From Planctomycetaceae bacterium (GTDB taxonomy: Bacteria; Planctomycetota; Phycisphaerae; SM23-33), in contig JAJFVE010000155.1 of NCBI GenBank assembly GCA_021371965.1, positions 59,192 through 123,191 on the forward strand: a DNA stretch of 64,000 nucleotides, read 5' to 3'. The position numbers and the translations under genes were made by a program. The notes below the pieces were generated by a model that worked only from the letters and a program-made list of their open reading frames with translations, had not been told where the DNA came from and made no database searches. Below, one piece after another: positions 25,887 through 33,595 of this stretch; position 1 is the stretch's first letter; each line of letters begins with the position of its first letter.

Positions 25887-26546
25887 TCACTGCACTGGCG
25901 GGAAGCATATTTCGCCCCAATTTCGCTGCGGCCCCGCAATAATCATGATCGCAATCATTGCGGGAACGATCTTGCTCATGAGCATTGCGCTGGACTCTAG
26001 GTATTTGCGGTTAAGCTTGCTGCCACTGGTTGCAGCACCATGGAAGACCTGCTGTCGCAGAACGTAGAGACGTTCAAAAACTTGTTGTAAGACGCCGACA
26101 GCAGATCGATTCCGCAGGCACTTCATGACATGCTGACGGGAGGCAGCCAGTTTCTTTTCTGCAGAGGGGTCTGCTTGCCAAAATGGCCGAAACAGCCACT
26201 GGTTGTCCACTAGTCTTAAGATGCGAAGCTGTTCCGACCACATGATTGTGCCAAGAAGATCTTCCCTGTCGGCATCAACTACACTTGCCAGGAACTCTTG
26301 CCAACTGCCGTGATCGGGTGCGTTGATGCCATCATCGTGAAGACGACCATATATTGCGTTGAAGGCGATCCAGAGATAGATGAACCTGCTCTCAGTATCG
26401 CCGGTCGATTCGCTCCGCTCCAGCCAGCTCAATCCTCTCCAGATGCGCACACTGAAAGCCTGGTGGTCTTTGCGAGCATTCTCAGGAATACTCCTGAACT
26501 GTTTACGAAGACCGTCGGCGCAAATAACCTGCGGTGTGTTCATCAT
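25887..26546 (-). CDS. HEPN-domain-like protein
   Basis: 219 residues on the minus strand, convergent with the defence operon. SRFIYLWIAFNAIYG (53-67) and the segment ending RQQVFHGAAT contain an R-x4-H motif (Arg164, His169), the catalytic mark of HEPN ribonuclease-like domains, in the variant often annotated Apea-like/RiboL-PSP-type HEPN. Followed by a hydrophobic helix MSKIVPAMIAIMIIAG. It is downstream of the WYL regulator gene on the same strand (54-base gap), so the two may be cotranscribed. A role as an RNA-cutting or abortive-infection accessory is an inference. Confidence 0.65.
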   Translation of the reverse strand: MMNTPQVICADGLRKQFRSIPENARKDHQAFSVRIWRGLSWLERSESTGDTESRFIYLWIAFNAIYGRLHDDGINAPDHGSWQEFLASVVDADREDLLGTIMWSEQLRILRLVDNQWLFRPFWQADPSAEKKLAASRQHVMKCLRNRSAVGVLQQVFERLYVLRQQVFHGAATSGSKLNRKYLESSAMLMSKIVPAMIAIMIIAGPQRNWGEICFPPVQ

Positions 26547-26600
26547 CAGTTTCCGCTTGTGATCAGGAACAGCATCCTTACGAGCAGTGTTCTTGCCAAG

Positions 26601-27596
26601 TCACTCGTGTACGGTATTCTCGTACTGCAATGAAGAGTCTCTGAGTTCAGCAGCAACTTCGCGCGCCAATACTTTAGGCGATAGCACAAGCGCATTCTTT
26701 CCAAAACCGAGCATCCATCGGACAAACTCCACCGTGTTGCTCAGTTCGAACAGGGCTACCACGACCTTACCGTGATCTTGCGTGATCTTCTGGCTGGGGT
26801 GCCAGCGCTGCTCGCGGACGTTGGTAGCTGCCCAGCCAGTGAAGCGGGCTTTGATCTTCTGCAGCTTGCCTGGGCCGAAGATGCCGAAGGCGCCGTGTGT
26901 GTGCTTGGCCAGCGAGAACGACGTTGGTTTCTCGAATGTCTTGGACGTCGCTCGCACTCCTTTGAAGCGCGAAACCTTCAGCGTCCGCACCTCGCCGTAT
27001 TCCTTCAGCCATCCGATGCAGTACAAGGACGATGACAGGACCACGATCCCGTATGGATGGAACTCCGTCTCCAGGTCGCGGCCCTGGCTGGCAGAGCAGT
27101 AAACAACCCGCAGCACCTGGTGATTGATGATGGCCTCGTTGAGCAGCTCGATCTCCTTGGTCTGGCCGCTGTAGTCGTGGCTGGCGAGGGTCTTGATCAG
27201 GAAGGCGTCATCCAGGTCAGAGAAGTAGTTCAAGGCCTTTGTCGGTAGCACGGCCCTGATCTTCTGTAGAGCGGAGTTGAGCCCGTCGCCAAAGGGCGTG
27301 CCGGCAAGCGGCGCCAGGAGTTGCTGGCTGAGGTACAGGCTGAGCATTTCGGTCATGGTCATCTGGAGCTTCTCTGACTCCAGGTATCCCGAGTCCAGCC
27401 GCCAGAACTTGCGGCCGTGCTCTCGATTTTCATGCCGCAGCGGGAAATGCGTCTGAAGCACCTCCAGGTCCCGCTGGACGGTGCGCTTGGTATATTCCAG
27501 CCGCTGCGCCAGTTCGTCCACGCAGATGCCGTACCTGTGCGCCTGCAAAGTCTTGAGCAATTCCCATTGTCGAAATAGTGGCTCTCCGCGGCCCAT
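26601..27596 (-). CDS. WYL-domain transcriptional regulator (BrxR/YafY-like)
   Basis: 331 residues. The N-terminus (residues 8-60: RQWELLKTLQAH, ICVDELAQRLEYTKRTVQRDL) is a DeoR/YafY-type winged helix, and the WYL domain is seen at about 165-230 (LRVVYCSASQ, HPYGIVVLSSSLYCIGW, RTLKVSRFKGV), followed by a WCX-like C-terminal part. WYL proteins of this layout (BrxR) control BREX and other defence loci. It is transcribed away from 27773 and towards the HEPN gene. Whether it represses the operon at 9674 cannot be seen, since its gene lies at the far end. Confidence 0.8.
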   Translation of the reverse strand: MGRGEPLFRQWELLKTLQAHRYGICVDELAQRLEYTKRTVQRDLEVLQTHFPLRHENREHGRKFWRLDSGYLESEKLQMTMTEMLSLYLSQQLLAPLAGTPFGDGLNSALQKIRAVLPTKALNYFSDLDDAFLIKTLASHDYSGQTKEIELLNEAIINHQVLRVVYCSASQGRDLETEFHPYGIVVLSSSLYCIGWLKEYGEVRTLKVSRFKGVRATSKTFEKPTSFSLAKHTHGAFGIFGPGKLQKIKARFTGWAATNVREQRWHPSQKITQDHGKVVVALFELSNTVEFVRWMLGFGKNALVLSPKVLAREVAAELRDSSLQYENTVHE

Positions 27597-27772
27597 TTCT
27601 GTGCCCCTTATGTCAGGTGAAGCGGCGGAGATTATAGCCGCCGATCATTCGGAGCAGCCGAAAGATTTTTCAGAATTCGCGCCAGGCGTGACCAAAGCTG
27701 ACATGGCGCCCGGCCAATAATACGGGCGACCCAAGGGAATGAGCCTGCGGGGGAAAGCGAAAGGAAACGGCC

Positions 27773-28789
27773 ATGGAAGACAAGCGGACAGAACAGATCG
27801 GGGTGCTCAAGACAGTTGTGCCGGCTTTGCGGATCGGCGAGGCCGTCGGCCATCGGAACCTTACCCTGGTGCCCCTGCGGGGGGAGGGGCCCCAGGGACT
27901 TGATTACACTCTCGCCCAGGACGCCATCGCTGCCGGTGTGCTGGCCGTGACGGAAGTCAGCGAGTCTGGCAGTGTGCCGGAGCTTCTGGCCAGCAACACC
28001 GGGATCAAGATGGTCTTGTTGCTGGACGGCGAGGAACTCGTCGGCGCCAAGCAGAACCGGATCATGAACACATCGGTCCTGCTCAAGGGCGAGTCAAAGA
28101 CCAAGATCCCGGTCTCCTGCGTCGAACAGGGCCGGTGGTATCACGAGTCGGCAAAGTTCCAGTCGGGCAACTACTCGCCCTCGCGACTGCGGGCTCGCAA
28201 GAGCCGTGACGTGACGGCAAGCCTGCGTGAGAGCGGCCAGGCCCGCAGCGACCAGGGCGCCGTGTGGGAGCATGTGCGCGAAGATGCTGCCACATTCCAG
28301 GCGGCCTCGCCGACGATGGCCATGAGCGATATCGTGAAGCAGCGGCGCGAGTCGTTCGACCTGTACGTCCAGGCCCTGACGTATCCGGAGGGAGCCTGCG
28401 GCGTCGTGGCGGCAGTCAACGGGCGGTTCCTGGCGGCGGACATCTTCGACAAGCCCCAGACGCTGGAGCGTGTCTGGGGGCGGCTGATCACCGGCTACGC
28501 CATGGACGCCGCGGCACAACTGGGTGAGAGGAACAAAGACTTCTCCGCCAAGGCCGCCAGCGTTCTGATGGAACACGTGGGGGGGATGGACTGCACGATC
28601 TGCCCCAGCGTCGGCGTTGGCGGGGATTGGCGCTTTGCGGCCGATGACGTTGTCGGCCAAGCACTGGTCACTGATCACACGTGCGTGCACCTGTGCGTCT
28701 TCCCCGGCGACAACGTTGCCAATCGCCGTGGTCTGACGCGAGATCGGATCGCACCGCCGTCACAGCGCCGGACGCGACGGCAGTCGTAA
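27773..28789 (+). CDS. ARPP-1 family domain protein (DUF6569)
   Basis: 338 residues with AAAGGAAA before ATG 27773. The sequence LTLVPLRG, ALAVTEVSESGSVPEL-like segment, LLLDGEELVGAKQNRIMNTS and KTKIPVSCVEQGRW is the ARPP-1 signature; the family is tied by context to ADP-ribosylation and rhodanese-phosphatase genes. The gene is divergent from the WYL regulator with a 176-base shared control region. Function unproven; no phosphatase or rhodanese gene lies next to it here. The last 20 residues are Arg-rich. Confidence 0.75.
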   Translation: MEDKRTEQIGVLKTVVPALRIGEAVGHRNLTLVPLRGEGPQGLDYTLAQDAIAAGVLAVTEVSESGSVPELLASNTGIKMVLLLDGEELVGAKQNRIMNTSVLLKGESKTKIPVSCVEQGRWYHESAKFQSGNYSPSRLRARKSRDVTASLRESGQARSDQGAVWEHVREDAATFQAASPTMAMSDIVKQRRESFDLYVQALTYPEGACGVVAAVNGRFLAADIFDKPQTLERVWGRLITGYAMDAAAQLGERNKDFSAKAASVLMEHVGGMDCTICPSVGVGGDWRFAADDVVGQALVTDHTCVHLCVFPGDNVANRRGLTRDRIAPPSQRRTRRQS

Positions 28790-28861
28790 AAGTTTGTGGG
28801 GTGCCGGGCACCTGGCACTTGCCGGGTGCTCGGCAATATTTCTTCGAAAAGGGGGCCAACC

Positions 28862-29614
28862 ATGAGACACCGCGCATTGATTGTGTCCAAGAATCGGCAA
28901 GAGCTAGCTTACGTGACAGAAGTGTTGTTCTCGCTGCGTGACAAGTTCGACTTGGTCAATGATCAGGCCCAGGCAAGGCGAAGGATCAAGAAGCGACGTT
29001 ACGACTACGTGATTGTATCTGCGCCAATGTACGTCTGCTCTTCATCCCAGGTCGCCAGCCCATCAGTGATCGATAACTTCCTGGATGAGATGGACGAGAT
29101 ATACAAGGGCAAGCTCGTTCCAGTGATCGTAATCCTGTCGCACAAAGCAAGAGCATGGTCGGGCGAGATCATGGGCGTCTCTCGCGGCCGGAGAGTTTTG
29201 ATCCGCACTATTCACAATCCCTTTCCACGGCGAGGGGAGACTTTGGACATGATGATCAAACACCTCGTCTTGCACCGCGACTTGGTCAATCGCACGATCC
29301 AGCATGTCGAGCAAAGCAGGGAGGCAAAGACGGTTGCCCCGACCGAGTCGAAGGAATCCGGCACAGTTGACGATATGCCTCCACTGGCCAGGCCGCACAT
29401 GGAGATTCTTGAGGCGATGGCCCAACATCCTTACCGGGCGATGCTTCAGGTTGAAATCAGCGAGGCCAGCGGTTACAAACGATATGCAACGCAGCGATAC
29501 CTGACGGAGTTGAGTGAGATGGGCCTGGTGGCGCAGATGCACGGCCGTCGTGGTGGTTATTCGATGACACAAAAAGGAAGAAATGTAGGTCGTGCATCGA
29601 ATATAAAACAGTGA
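28862..29614 (+). CDS. Receiver-like plus winged-helix regulator
   Basis: 250 residues from ATG 28862, behind an AAAAGGGGG site; the 22 in-frame codons upstream are not needed. The N-terminal half (HRALIVSKNRQELAYV, YDYVIVSAP, VPVIVILSHK) has the strand-helix rhythm of a response-regulator receiver, but the usual phospho-Asp (Asp in DYVIVSAP is followed by VIVSA rather than D-x-x-M/L) seems to be missing. The C-terminal part (ILEAMAQHPYRAMLQVEISE, RYLTELSEMGLVAQ, RRGGYSMTQKG) is a winged helix of MarR/IclR type. It lies directly before the control region of the glycan cluster and might regulate it. Confidence 0.6.
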   Translation: MRHRALIVSKNRQELAYVTEVLFSLRDKFDLVNDQAQARRRIKKRRYDYVIVSAPMYVCSSSQVASPSVIDNFLDEMDEIYKGKLVPVIVILSHKARAWSGEIMGVSRGRRVLIRTIHNPFPRRGETLDMMIKHLVLHRDLVNRTIQHVEQSREAKTVAPTESKESGTVDDMPPLARPHMEILEAMAQHPYRAMLQVEISEASGYKRYATQRYLTELSEMGLVAQMHGRRGGYSMTQKGRNVGRASNIKQ

Positions 29615-29624
29615 ATAACGCGGT

Positions 29625-29638
29625 GTGTAGTACTACAC
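29625..29638. promoter_or_regulatory. Perfect palindrome GTGTAGTACTACAC, operator candidate
   Basis: A perfect 14-base palindrome lies ten bases after the stop of the winged-helix gene and 50 bases before a promoter candidate. It has no T-run, so a terminator role is unlikely. Winged-helix dimers bind sites of this kind. Binding by the 28862 product is inference. Confidence 0.45.
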
Positions 29639-29687
29639 TATTTCGAATGGAATCGGGCTATTTTGAGTAAAATTCTACAAAATCTAG

Positions 29688-29717
29688 TTGACAAAGTTAC
29701 AGGACATAACTTATATT
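29688..29717 (+). promoter_or_regulatory. Sigma70-type promoter of the glycan cluster
   Basis: TTGACA (29688-29693) and TATATT (29712-29717) are separated by 18 bases in a conspicuously AT-rich stretch. Transcription would start near 29724 and run through the tRNA-like remnant into the ABC permease gene at 29874. Confidence 0.55.
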
Positions 29718-29770
29718 AAATCTAACGGTTACGGCGATTCTAACTAATAGTCTGAGGTGGCTTCGGAACC

Positions 29771-29801
29771 GAGGGTTAGAGGTTCGACTCCTCTCAGGCG
29801 T
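29771..29801 (+). other. tRNA 3'-end-like remnant (T-arm)
   Basis: AGAGG (29778-29782), loop TTCGACT and CCTCT (29790-29794) form a perfect T-arm with a canonical TTCGA loop, followed by CAGGCGTA where the acceptor strand would be. No matching 5' acceptor half (about ACGCCTG) is present upstream, so this is not a complete tRNA. Such 3'-end remnants are left at one border of elements that integrate into tRNA genes. Confidence 0.4.
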
Positions 29802-29873
29802 AGTTGAATTGCGGAAGATCATCGCCATGACGCGACACAGTTGCTTCCGCCAACAGGCTTTAGCAGGATCTGG

Positions 29874-30680
29874 ATGACTCCCCCAACGTCATGGACATTT
29901 CTCTGGCGGTTGCCGGGCCAAAGCGGGCTGGTGGGCGTCATGGCCGCTCAGGAGATGCGCAAACGCTATGCCGGCACGCTGGGAGGATTCGCCTGGACGG
30001 TTTTGCACCCGTTGATGCTCATCGTCATCTACTGGTTGGTGTTCTCCGTCGGGCTTCGCGTGCCGCCGGCGGGCAACGTGCCGTTCGTTATCGGCTTTCT
30101 GTGCGGGATGATCCCCTGGCTGATGTTTGCCGAAACGCTGAACGCATGCACGTCGGCTATCGCGGCAAACGCCTATCTGGTCAAGAAGACGGTCTTCCCG
30201 ACGGAGATTCTTCCGGTTGTTCATCTGGCGGCGGGCATGGCCACGCACGTGATCATGCTGGCGGTGCTGGCCGTGCTGATGGTCGTATACGGCGTCGGGT
30301 TTTCGCTCTGGAACGTGCAGTTCCTCTACTACCTGCTGGCGATGTCGGTCCTGTGCATCGGCCTGGGCTGGATCCTGTCGGCCCTGAACGTCTTCTATCG
30401 CGACATCGGGCAGGTCCTGGCCATCGCGATCAACATGTGGTTCTGGCTGACGCCGATCGTCTGGCCGCTGGCGATGCTGCCGGGAAAATTCCAGGCCTTT
30501 GTCAGGCTCAACCCGATGATCTACATCGTGCAGGGCTATCGCGACAGTTTCATCGAGCACGTCCCGCTGTGGCAGAACTGGCAGGGCGGCGCATACTTCT
30601 GGATCCTGGCAGCGGCAGTGTTCATGTTCGGCGGGCGCCTCTTCGGCCGGCTCAAGGGAGATTTCGCGGAAGCGATCTGA
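29874..30680 (+). CDS. ABC-2 type polysaccharide export permease (Wzm-like)
   Basis: 268 residues from ATG 29874. LPGQSGLVGVMAAQEMRKRY is followed by six hydrophobic segments; LGGFAWTVLHPLMLIVIYWLVF, AANAYLVKKTVFPTEILPV and the late NVFYRDIGQVL...WFWLTPIVWP are signature stretches of the ABC-2 O-antigen/teichoic-acid exporter family (Wzm/TagG/KpsM). It is the membrane half of a transporter moving a lipid-linked glycan across the inner membrane. The ATPase gene follows two bases later and the rest of the glycan cluster is downstream. Confidence 0.85.
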   Translation: MTPPTSWTFLWRLPGQSGLVGVMAAQEMRKRYAGTLGGFAWTVLHPLMLIVIYWLVFSVGLRVPPAGNVPFVIGFLCGMIPWLMFAETLNACTSAIAANAYLVKKTVFPTEILPVVHLAAGMATHVIMLAVLAVLMVVYGVGFSLWNVQFLYYLLAMSVLCIGLGWILSALNVFYRDIGQVLAIAINMWFWLTPIVWPLAMLPGKFQAFVRLNPMIYIVQGYRDSFIEHVPLWQNWQGGAYFWILAAAVFMFGGRLFGRLKGDFAEAI

Positions 30681-30682
30681 GC

Positions 30683-32038
30683 ATGAACGACGACATCGCC
30701 ATTTCGGTTCAGGACGTGTCCAAGGCCTACCGGCTGTACGCCGCGCCCAAGGACCGGCTGGTCGAATGGCTGCATCCGTTTCGCCGGAAGCTGCACCGCG
30801 AGTTCTGGGCGCTGCGGAATGTCAGCTTCGACGTTCCGCGAGGCGCCACGGTCGGCATCATTGGTCGCAACGGTTCGGGCAAGAGCACGCTGCTCGAACT
30901 GCTCTGCTCGGTGCTGCGGCCGACGTCTGGCGCCGTGTGCGTCAAGGGTCGTGTGGCGCCGCTACTGGCGCTGGGGGCCGGGTTCAACCCGGACTTCACC
31001 GGCCGCGATAACGTGTCATTTCAATGCCGCGTCCTGGGCCTGCCCGAGGGCGAGATCCGCCGTTTGCTGCCGCAGATCGAGGCCTTCGCCGATATCGGCC
31101 AGTTCTTCGAGCAGCCCATCAAAACCTATTCCTCCGGGATGTTCGTGCGGCTGGCGTTCGCGGCCGCGATCCACGTCGCCCCGGACATCCTGATCATCGA
31201 CGAGGTGCTGGCCGTCGGCGACGCGGGCTTTCAGCGCAAGTGCTACCAGAAGGTTCTGGACTTCCAGGCCGCCGGCAAGACGATCCTGCTGGTCAGCCAC
31301 GATCTGTCGGCCATTGTCGGACATTGCAGCCGCGCGATCCTGCTCGACGGCGGCAGGGTGATTTGCGACGGCGATCCCAACGACGTAACGAACGTGTATC
31401 TGGAGATGCTCTCAGGCGGGCGGGCGGGCCAGGACGGCGCGGGCGTCGCGGCCGCGCCGGCGCCGATCGGCCTGGCGACGGACGAGGCGTTCATCCGGGA
31501 CGTGCCCGGGGAGGATCGCTGCGCCCGGCGGGCGTCGTACAATCCCGGCGAGCATCGCTACGGCGACGGGCGCGCGGGGATCGTGGACTACCTGATCGAA
31601 TGCGGCGGCCGGCAGGATCCGGCCGTCGTCGATTCCGGCGCCACGATTGTGCTGCACGTCAAGACGACGTATTGTCAGGACGTCGGCGCGCCGATGTTCG
31701 GTTTTTCCGTCAAGACCGTCGACGGCGTGGTGCTGTACGGCACCAACAGCCTGCTTCAAAACGTCCGCATTCCGCCGGCTCGCGCGGGGCAGACGCTGGT
31801 GGTGAAGTTCTCCTTCACGCTGCCGCTGAACGTCCATGATGTGTTTATCGACCTGGGCGCGGCCGACGCCGTCGGGGGCGGCGTGGGCGACAGCATCCCG
31901 CTGGACCGCCGTTACGACGTGATTCACCTGGGCGTCGTGGGGAGGGAGAACTGCTCGGGCCTGTATTCCTGCGGCGCCGCGTTCGAGGAAGTTGCACGGA
32001 TCGGACCCCCGGACGCCGCGCCGGGCGCGGAAGGATGA
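30683..32038 (+). CDS. ABC polysaccharide export ATPase with C-terminal carbohydrate-binding domain (Wzt-like)
   Basis: 451 residues from ATG 30683. Walker A GRNGSGKST (61-69), signature YSSGM (about 149-153), Walker B ILIIDEVLAVGD (about 170-181) and the switch His in LLVSHD are all present. The N-terminal KAYRLYAAPKDRLVEWLHPF is the Wzt-subfamily start. Residues about 265-450 form a beta-sandwich Wzt_C-type domain (GFSVKTVDGVVLYGTN), which in O-antigen systems recognises the capped glycan end. That implies the exported glycan carries a terminal modification, in keeping with the sulfotransferase and methyltransferases nearby. Confidence 0.88.
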   Translation: MNDDIAISVQDVSKAYRLYAAPKDRLVEWLHPFRRKLHREFWALRNVSFDVPRGATVGIIGRNGSGKSTLLELLCSVLRPTSGAVCVKGRVAPLLALGAGFNPDFTGRDNVSFQCRVLGLPEGEIRRLLPQIEAFADIGQFFEQPIKTYSSGMFVRLAFAAAIHVAPDILIIDEVLAVGDAGFQRKCYQKVLDFQAAGKTILLVSHDLSAIVGHCSRAILLDGGRVICDGDPNDVTNVYLEMLSGGRAGQDGAGVAAAPAPIGLATDEAFIRDVPGEDRCARRASYNPGEHRYGDGRAGIVDYLIECGGRQDPAVVDSGATIVLHVKTTYCQDVGAPMFGFSVKTVDGVVLYGTNSLLQNVRIPPARAGQTLVVKFSFTLPLNVHDVFIDLGAADAVGGGVGDSIPLDRRYDVIHLGVVGRENCSGLYSCGAAFEEVARIGPPDAAPGAEG

Positions 32039-32041
32039 ACG

Positions 32042-33595
32042 ATGGCCACGGCCGACGCAAGAGAACTGTGTTTCGTCGCCCCCTCGCCGGAGGAATACCT
32101 CCAGGCGTTCCTGCAGGCCGCCGCGGCCGGAAGGCGATGCTTCCTCCTTGAAGGCGACGGGGCCGGGGCGGCGGCATTTCTGGAGCGCGCCAAAGCCCAG
32201 GCAACGAGCGACGTCGAGTTCTTCACCGACTCCGCCGACCGCGCGGGGGCAGCCCCGGAGGCGGCGGCCGTGATGATCTTCGGCGACGACGCCGTCGACG
32301 TCTCGAAGCGGTTGGCCGGCCACGCGACGGACCGCGGTGGCCTCATCATCGCCCCGATCACCGCGCACTACTGGCGGCGGCGGCCGGCGTTTATCAACAG
32401 CATCCCCAAGAGCGGCACGCACCTGCTGATCGAGTTGATGCGGGCGCTGGGCTACAGCGACCCTCCACGCCAGGACATGCCCGACAGCGACGGGCCGTTC
32501 CTGGGCGGCACGTTCTACAATCTCCAGCACATGACGGCCCAGACGCTGGCGCGCCCGTTTGCGCAGATCCAGCCGCTGGTCCATGCGCTGACGGAGTCGG
32601 TCGTGCTGTTCATCTGCCGCGACCCGCGCGACATCGCCGTGTCGATGGCCCACTACCTGGCCGGGCAGAAAGAATATCACGTGCTGCAGCACTATTTCGA
32701 GGAACTCCGCAGCGACGAGGATCGCCTGGCCGCGGTGATCGAGGGGAAATATCCGGTCCCTGTCTTCATCAACCGGCACTTGAGTTTCTCCGGCAGCCTG
32801 CGGGACCTGGTCATGCTCTTCGAGCCGTGGCTGAGGTCGCCGCCGGCCAACATGTGCCTGGTACGATTCGAGGACCTCGTGGGGGCCGCCGGCGGCGGCA
32901 GCGACGCGGCGCAGCACGACGCGGTGTGGCAACTGCAATTGGCCCTGCACGTGGGCGGCCGGCCGGCTGAACTGGCCAAGGGCGTCTTTTCGACCCGGTC
33001 TGCCACGTTCCGGCGTGGTCAGATCGGCAGCCATGCCGGCGAGTTTTCTCCGCGCCACTGGGAGTTGCTGCGGGCGATGGACCAGGATTTTCTGCGGTTG
33101 CTGCAGCGCCCGTGCGGCCCGGTGCGATGTATCCCGGAGGGGTTCCAGGGCTGCTTGGCGATGGAGCTTCCCGAGGGCCCTTCGCTGGTGGAACGCTATC
33201 GGGGCTACAACATCGTGTATTGTCGCAGGCAATTTCACGCCGTGGGCGATGTGGGCCCGCTCGACCTGGCTACCGCCGACCTGTCCGTTCTGGACAGCGG
33301 GGCCCATTTTGAAGCCGCCTCGCTACGGCAGGTCAAGGAGCTGGTCGACGGGCATCTGACCGAGCTGCAAAGGCAGCGCGATTGCGCGCAGGACGCCACG
33401 CTGGCCGCCCAGGCCCGAGCGATCGACTTGCTGACGGCGTGCGTCAAAGAGCAGCAGAACCGGATCGCCGCCATGGCTGCGCAACTCGATGGACGCAAGT
33501 CCTCCGGCGCCGGCGGGCCGAGCAACAACGGCTTTGTCCGCGGCGTGCGATGGATGAGGAATGTGTTTCGCAGCACCAAAAGGCCCGAACAATGA
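32042..33595 (+). CDS. Sulfotransferase with unusual N- and C-terminal extensions
   Basis: 517 residues, starting three bases after wzt. The PAPS-binding loop is INSIPKSGTHLLIEL (PKSGTH at 122-127), the 3'-phosphate motif CRDPRDIAVSM (about 190-200), and a later STRSATFRRGQIGSH with FSPRHWE matches the C-terminal PAPS region of sulfotransferases. The first 115 residues are an extra alpha/beta part; the last 80 are a coiled coil with a basic end. It would transfer sulfate to the glycan or its lipid. PAPS synthesis genes are not in the window. The stop overlaps the next ATG. Confidence 0.8.
   Translation: MATADARELCFVAPSPEEYLQAFLQAAAAGRRCFLLEGDGAGAAAFLERAKAQATSDVEFFTDSADRAGAAPEAAAVMIFGDDAVDVSKRLAGHATDRGGLIIAPITAHYWRRRPAFINSIPKSGTHLLIELMRALGYSDPPRQDMPDSDGPFLGGTFYNLQHMTAQTLARPFAQIQPLVHALTESVVLFICRDPRDIAVSMAHYLAGQKEYHVLQHYFEELRSDEDRLAAVIEGKYPVPVFINRHLSFSGSLRDLVMLFEPWLRSPPANMCLVRFEDLVGAAGGGSDAAQHDAVWQLQLALHVGGRPAELAKGVFSTRSATFRRGQIGSHAGEFSPRHWELLRAMDQDFLRLLQRPCGPVRCIPEGFQGCLAMELPEGPSLVERYRGYNIVYCRRQFHAVGDVGPLDLATADLSVLDSGAHFEAASLRQVKELVDGHLTELQRQRDCAQDATLAAQARAIDLLTACVKEQQNRIAAMAAQLDGRKSSGAGGPSNNGFVRGVRWMRNVFRSTKRPEQ

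Noticed and set aside
28801..28835. GC-rich dyad GTGCCGGGCAC with flanking repeats as a terminator of the ARPP-1 gene
   Set aside because: The stem is short, partial copies (CTGGCAC, GCCGGGTGC) make several weak folds, and there is no T-run.
29771..29801. A complete tRNA gene at the T-arm-like segment
   Set aside because: No matching 5' acceptor, D-arm or anticodon arm upstream; kept only as a remnant.
31412..33307. Long open frame on the minus strand (631 codons) inside the Wzt/sulfotransferase genes
   Set aside because: GC-rich antisense shadow; Arg/His/Gln-rich composition without domains, while the plus-strand genes there have full motifs.
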